DNA of 64,000 nt, taken from NCBI GenBank assembly GCA_024364735.1, contig JAGFNQ010005193.1:248001-312000 (forward strand). The letters run 5' to 3'. Of the stretch, positions 58,886-64,000 are shown piece after piece. The notes under the pieces were generated by a model. That model saw only the letters and a list, made by a program, of their open reading frames with translations, searched no databases and had not been told where the DNA came from. The translations under genes were made by a program, and so were the position numbers. Positions within the stretch are counted from its first letter, which is position 1, and each line of letters opens with the position of its first letter. Source of the DNA: Boesenbergia rotunda. Its lineage: Eukaryota; Streptophyta; Magnoliopsida; Zingiberales; Zingiberaceae.

Positions 58886-59410
58886 CACTGCAAAAAAAAC
58901 ACCTATATAGGAGCGGTTATTTAGGAGTGGTTATAAGACCGCTTTTGAAAATTGACCAATTGAATCAGTTTGAATTAAACCGTTTCTATTGCCTAACTTT
59001 TTTGAAACAATTTTAAAACTGCTCTTATTGAATCGTTTCAAAAGCGGTTTGAAAAAATCGCTCCTGTAAACCGCTCTTAATGATACAACTATTAGAAGCG
59101 ATCTTAAAACTGCTGCTATTGGGTATTTTTCGTAGCGGTTCTGGGTTACTAACCATTCTAATTGTTTTAACTTTTAGGAGCGATTTTAAAATCGCTCCTA
59201 TTGGATTCTTTGAACAAAATTTGTATCAAGTGTTGCTATAAACCGCTTCTGTTACTCTAATCGTGTACAATTGATTTTTAATCTACATTAATTGTATAGT
59301 TTTAGCATCGATTTATATAAACCGGGATTGTAAACCGCTCTTATTGCTACAACTATTAGAAACAATCATGAAACCGCTATATTGGATACTTTTAATAGCG
59401 ATTCTCTATC
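58886..59410 (+). mobile_element. CACTA (En/Spm) transposon terminus with subterminal repeats
   Basis: The terminus CACTGCAAAAAAAACACC is followed by many direct and inverted copies of GGAGCGGTT/AACCGCT-like words (AAACCGCTC, AGGAGCGATTT, AATCGCTCC). This is the standard arrangement bound by CACTA transposases. The opposite end and a transposase were not found before 60190, so it is a partial copy or a diverged non-autonomous element. Confidence 0.7.
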
Positions 59411-60189
59411 AAACATTTCTACTAAAATTATTTTCTGTTATTCAAATTAAAGTACTCATATATGACTTAAAATTTATGATAAAATAATTTAGATATACAA
59501 TTATTATGATGCTAAAAAAGAGAGAATATTTTAATCAAATTTTAAAAATACAGAGTTGTATATCAGCATTCAATTTTTACAGAGGATTTTATACTCTTTT
59601 AGGTTTTTACATAGTGAAAAAATAATATTTTCCTACAATTAAATAAACTTGTACCATGCTTCAAATTATTTAAATTTTTAATACATTTTATTTATATATT
59701 TATATATTATGGAAAATGTGATGCCGGACATTTTACATCGGAGCATCTCAAATATTTTTCAATATGAAATTTTTATTTATTTATTATTATAATATAATAT
59801 CTAAATCCTAAAAATAAGATTTTATTGTCTTAATTATTTATTTTAAAAAAATTAAATAAAAACACTATTCATGCATCTAACTTAATTGTAATTATGTTTT
59901 TGTCAATTTGAAATTTTTATATATTTATTATTATTATATAATATCTAAATCCTAAAAATAAAATTTTATTGACTTAATTATTTAATTAAAAAATTAAATA
60001 AAAGCACTTGTTGCATAATCACCATAAATAGGAGTTGAAAATTGAAAACAATCAGAGGGAAAAATTTTCTGAAATTTTTGGAAATAATTACGGATTTAAT
60101 TGGATGCAAGATGAGTTGGTTTGGAATTATTTAAAGAAAAGTTTGATTTTTCGGAATATATATATATATATATATATAAAAGTAAAAGT
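59411..60189. other. AT-rich stretch with (TA)n microsatellite
   Basis: No gene is seen. A direct repeat of a TTTTTATTTATT-ATTATTATAATATAAT-ATCTAAATCCTAAAAATAA passage occurs at about 59765-59825 and 59915-59970. A (TA)n run is at 60158-60178. Confidence 0.5.
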
Positions 60190-61424
60190 TTAAGTATTTA
60201 TAAAAAAAAAACCTCTCCTCCCCGTGCCCTAGTTTCTCCGCCCGAACCCATCCTCGCCGACTCTTCTTCGCGCACGGCGATCGACCGATGCCGCGCTGCC
60301 CTTCGCCGCCACCTCCGAATTGCCGGCGAGCATTGGATACTAGTCTCCAAGTCCTAAATAAGCACCGACTTCTCCCCTCGGATCCCTCCCCTCTTCGCGC
60401 AGGCAAAGGAAGCCGCGGATCGCCAACCTCCTCCTCCCCGATCGCCGCTGCCCTTCCACGGCGACTTTCGACCGCCGGCGGCGACAGTCACCAAGTTCCC
60501 CAGTCGGCGCAGCCTCTCTCCGGATTTGCGATGGATTTTTCTTCGATCCGCCGCCTCCTCTGTGAAACACCGCTACCCCCTTGCCTTGCACGACAGCACG
60601 CCGGCCATGGTGAGCGCCGCCAGCCCTCCTGCTTCCTGATGGTGGGTTTGTTTTCATCCAAAGATGGTGCCGTCCGATTGCCACCTCCATCGCGTTTCGA
60701 GCGTAGCTTGCCCGAGTCAAATTGTTGCCGGAGACATTCACAACGTTGTTGTTCCTTTCCGGCCAAGGACTAGTAAGGAGTTTTTCCTTTCCTTGAATTG
60801 ATTTGGACTAGAGGCTAAGGTGGCTAGGTTTTAGCAGGTCTGAACAGGGGAAAGAGGGGTTTATCGCAAGTAAGTATTGGTGGTGTTGACCTCGAGCTTC
60901 TGATTTTGTGTCCGTGTGCTCTCTGATTTTCTTCACCGGACTCTGAGCAGGCATCAAATTAAGGTAAGTGTTGATTAGGATATAATGTTAGATCGAAATG
61001 GATATGGATGATAGATGTATCTACCACTAGATTGGGTTACTCAATTAGCAATGGATTAAAAATGATTAATTGTGATGGCTGATTCAGTTGTTTTTAATAA
61101 GATGTGTTAATTGATGATTAATTGGGTTGGGTTAAATTAGTGAATTAATTTCTTGATTAATTAAGGAGTATTGGTTGGATTAATTAGGGTTGATTTAAAT
61201 AAGTGGTTTAGATTTAGTTGAAATCACCTATGTTTTGTTTCAGAGAATTTGTTTCTCTATAGATGTGTATTTGTACTTTCGTGTTATTTTTATCGTATTG
61301 GTGTTGTGATGGTGTTTGGGATTTCGTTAGACATTATTTATTTATTTTCGCTGGATTTCGGTTTGTTGCGCTTAGTTATAGAGATTTATGTATTATGCTT
61401 ATTTATTTAACTCCGCCTGTGACG
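60190..61424 (+). mobile_element. LTR fragment, Tekay/Del-like gypsy, truncated by the RTE LINE
   Basis: A GC-rich leader-like part (60210-60780) is followed by sequence related to 49590-51162 (AGGTAAGTG, TTTCGTTAGAC, TTGCGCTTAG, TATGTATTATG passages). It stops at 61424, where RTE 5' sequence begins. ORFs in the GC-rich part occur on both strands without known domains. Confidence 0.5.
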
Positions 61425-61517
61425 ACCTAGTCATGGCCGGTTCCAAGCCCGGATAAAGGAGGAGGGTTGCGTTAGGTTGCCAGCCAGCGTAAAAAAACTA
61501 TGGCAAATACTCAATGA

Positions 61518-64000
61518 ATGGATCCATTAAAGTATTATGCTAATGCTAGGATGTTCCCCGGAAGGAACGCGTTGCAGGGTCCGACTGTAACGTCTCGGCA
61601 AGGACCGCTACATCTCCAGAACCCGGGTGTAGTGCTAAATATGCAAGGGTTCGCGTTGCAGGGTCCGACTGTAACGTCTCGGCAAGGACCGCTACATCTC
61701 CATGAGAACTTGGGTGTAGTGTTAAATAGGCAAGAGTTCTCACACCATAGGTGGACTAAGAATAAACATTATAAGAAAAGTAATAGTCTCAGATTTGGAA
61801 CATGGAATATAGGAACTCTCACTGGTAAAACAATGGAGGTAGTAGATACAATGATTAGGAGAAAAATTAGTATTTTGTGTGTGCAAGAGACAAAATGGGT
61901 AGGTGAGAAGGCAAAAATGATAGAGAACTCGGGTTTTAAGTTATGGTATACAGGAAAGAGTAAAACAAGAAATGGAGTGGGTATTTTTGTAGATAGTTCT
62001 TTAAAAGATGAAGTTGTTGGTGTAGTTAGAAAGGGGGATAGAATTATAGCTCTCAAGATAGTAGTGGCGAAAGAAGTTGTGAACGTAATTAGCATATATG
62101 CACCTCAAGTAGGATTAGATGAAGAAACTAAATCAAGATTTTGGAGCGATTTAGATGAGGTATTACAAAACATTCCGCCAAATGAAATGATTTTAATAGG
62201 AGGCGATCTAAATGGACATGTCGGAGCGAAAAATGAAGAATATGAGAGAGTACATGGGGGTTATGGGTTTGGAACAAGAAATGAAGAAGGAAAAACTATA
62301 TTGGATTTTGCGATAGCATATGACCTTATACTAGCTAATACATTTTTTAAGAAAAAAGAAGAACACTTGATCACATTCAAAAGTGGGAATAATAAATCAC
62401 AAATTGATTATTTTATGGTTAGGAAGAGAGATAGGAAGATTTGTAAAGATTGTAAGGTTATCCCTGGAGAAAGCTTAACTACCCAACATAGATTAGTAGT
62501 GTTAGATATACGCCTTAGTTATAATATCAATAGAGGAAAAATATACACGACTCCTAGAATTAAGTGGTGGAAGTTAAAGGATGGGAAGCAAAACATATTG
62601 AAGGAGAAGGTAGGAATACAAGCATTAGATGAAATATATAGCGACTCTAATACGACATGAGATAAGATGGTATCAAAGTTGAAAATAGTAGCTAAGGATG
62701 TACTCGGTGAGTCAAAGGGGCATGCACCACCAAGGAAGGAATCTTGGTGGTGGAATGAGAAAGTACAAGAGAAAGTGAAAGAAAAACGAATAGCTTATAA
62801 GGAATTATATATTTGTAAGAACGAGGAAAACTTAAAAAAATATACAATAGCCAAGAAAGAGGCTAAGAAAGCAGTGAATGAAGTAAAAAATAAAACTTTT
62901 GAACGATTATATCAAAATTTAGATACAAAAGAAGGGGAAAGAGACATTTATAAAATAGCTAAAGCAAGAGAAAGGAAAACAAGAGACCTTAGTCAAATAA
63001 GATGTATTAAAGATGAATGCGATAGAGTACTAGTAAATGATAGCGAAATAAAAGAGCGGTGGAAGATTTACTTTCATCAACTTTTTAATGAAAGTTTAGG
63101 GGACCAACTTGACTTAGGCAATTTAAGTATTTCAAATGAGTATAGAAATTTTAATTTTCATCGGAGAATTCAAACTTCAGAAGTAGAACAAGCTTTGAAA
63201 GGGATGCAAAATGGAAAGGCCGTGGGACCGGATGATATCCCAATAGAGGTATGGAAATGTTTAGGGAAAAAAGGTATTGAATGGCTTACAAAATTATTTA
63301 ATTTAATATTGAAAACAAAAAAAATGCCTAATCAATGGAGGGTAAGTAGTCTAGTTCCCTTATATAAGAACAAAGGAGACATACAAAATTGTGCAAACTA
63401 TAGGGGTATTAAATTAATGAGTCATACCATGAAACTTTGGGAAAGAGTAATAGAAAAAAGATTGAGGAAGGAGACCACGGTAACCGAAAATCAATTTGGG
63501 TTCATGCCTGGAAGGTCGACAATAGAAGCTATACATCTTCTTAGGCAATTAATTGAAAAATATCGGGAGCAAAAGAAAGATCTACACATGGTATTTATTG
63601 ATTTAGAAAAAGCTTATGATAGGGTACCAAGAGAAATTATATGGAGAATTCTAGAAAAGAGAGGCGTTAGCGTAACATATATTGACCTAATTAAAGATAT
63701 GTATGAAGATGTAACGACTAGAGTGAAGACTTCAGGTGGATTGACTGAAGCATTTCCAATAAGGATAGGGTTACATCAAGGATCAGCTTTAAGTCCCTAT
63801 CTTTTTACACTAATCATGGATGAACTCACTAGGCACATTCAGGATACAGTGCCATGGTGCATGTTGTTTGCAGATGATATTGTTTTGATAGATGAGACAC
63901 GTGAAGGAGTAAATGCTAAACTAGAATCTTGGCGGGAAACTCTAGAAATGAAAGGTTTTAGGCTTAGTAGAGTAAAGACTGAATATATGGAATTTAAGTT
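61518..64000 (+). pseudogene. RTE endonuclease-reverse transcriptase ORF with one nonsense codon
   Basis: The frame is open for 828 codons except for one TGA at 62658-62660 (codon 381). An apurinic-type endonuclease occupies about codons 90-345, with GTWNIGTLTGK, QETKWVG (catalytic Glu), GGDLNGHVG, QIDYFMVRKR and TTQHRLVVLD (catalytic His). The RT has KNKGDIQNCANYRGIKL, FIDLEKAYDRVPR (motif A), GLHQGSALSPYLF (motif B) and FADDIVLID (motif C, 63867-63878). This protein family is often annotated 'craniofacial development protein 2-like' in plants. The stop lies in the linker between the two enzymes, so an active endonuclease without RT could still be made. An alternative is that this is a natural variant or sequencing error. 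Codons 17-74 contain the in-frame 84-bp duplication. Confidence 0.9.
61568..61735. repeat. 84-bp tandem duplication in the RTE 5' region
   Basis: Two units (61568-61651, 61652-61735) share CGCGTTGCAGGGTCCGACTG and GTCTCGGCAAGGACCGCTAC. The length is exactly 28 codons, so the reading frame is kept. The second unit carries a small net-neutral set of indels and substitutions near its end. Confidence 0.85.

Larger units (their letters stand above)
61425..64000 (+). mobile_element. RTE-clade LINE, near-intact, running off the right edge
   Basis: It starts with the plant RTE 5' leader passage around AGTCATGGCCGG and AAGCCCGGATAAAGG (61430-61465). It has a duplicated 84-bp segment (61568-61735), then continuous endonuclease and RT coding sequence to the window end. 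It is far better preserved than the two other RTE copies here (1-2035 and 8109-8522). The 3' end lies outside. Confidence 0.92.

Noticed and set aside
60131..60773. ORFs of 91-161 codons on both strands
   Set aside because: They lie in the GC-rich leader of a gypsy-type LTR fragment. Low-complexity Arg/Ser/Pro content and no domain.

Overview
This window is plant nuclear DNA, most likely from a commelinid monocot. The intronless CAF1, H3 and ERF genes are GC-rich, host genes are sparse, and most of the sequence is LTR retrotransposons, LINEs and MITEs. A ginger-type (Zingiberales) genome would fit, but the species cannot be fixed from the sequence alone.

Host loci, left to right: (1) a LIKE-COV (DUF502 membrane protein) gene on the minus strand, with five exons visible between 2604 and 10286 and its last exons outside the left edge; (2) a group IIe WRKY pseudogene on the plus strand (11145-11425 and about 16115-16406), split by a decayed Copia element; (3) an intact single-exon CAF1 deadenylase (16739-17566); (4) an intact ERF transcription factor (46854-47771) with a TATA box; (5) an intact canonical histone H3.1 gene on the minus strand (48357-48767) with a TATA box and a near-palindromic pair of histone octamer motifs. 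These genes are unrelated in function. They act independently in membrane/vascular patterning, mRNA decay, transcription and chromatin.

The rest is mobile DNA. The centre (20398-41118) is one Ty3/gypsy element of Tat type. On the minus strand it keeps its LTRs, gag and protease, but no reverse transcriptase or integrase is visible. It has an 83-bp tandem array in its 3' part and an antisense ORF (the 'putative gypsy type transposon' family) on the plus strand. A gag-only Copia element (21594-31950, TSD ATCCC) sits inside that antisense ORF. A 2.9-kb solo LTR (27643-30579, TSD CCATC) sits inside the Copia element's 5' LTR. A solo LTR of the same Copia family, in the opposite orientation (35307-36989, TSD CGGTG), lies elsewhere in the Tat element. 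A second gag-only Copia element (52298-57053) carries its own nested solo LTR (52441-53322, TSD CTAGT). Three copies of an RTE-clade LINE are present: a decayed one at the left edge, a short 3' piece at 8109-8522, and a nearly intact one running off the right edge with a single nonsense codon. Three Tourist-like MITEs with TAA target duplications, a CACTA terminus, a Harbinger MYB-like relic and several LTR remnants fill the gaps.

The most unusual signal is in the LTRs of the central Copia family. They consist largely of three consecutive arrays of short hairpins whose stems change sequence in a paired, compensating way while the loops stay the same.
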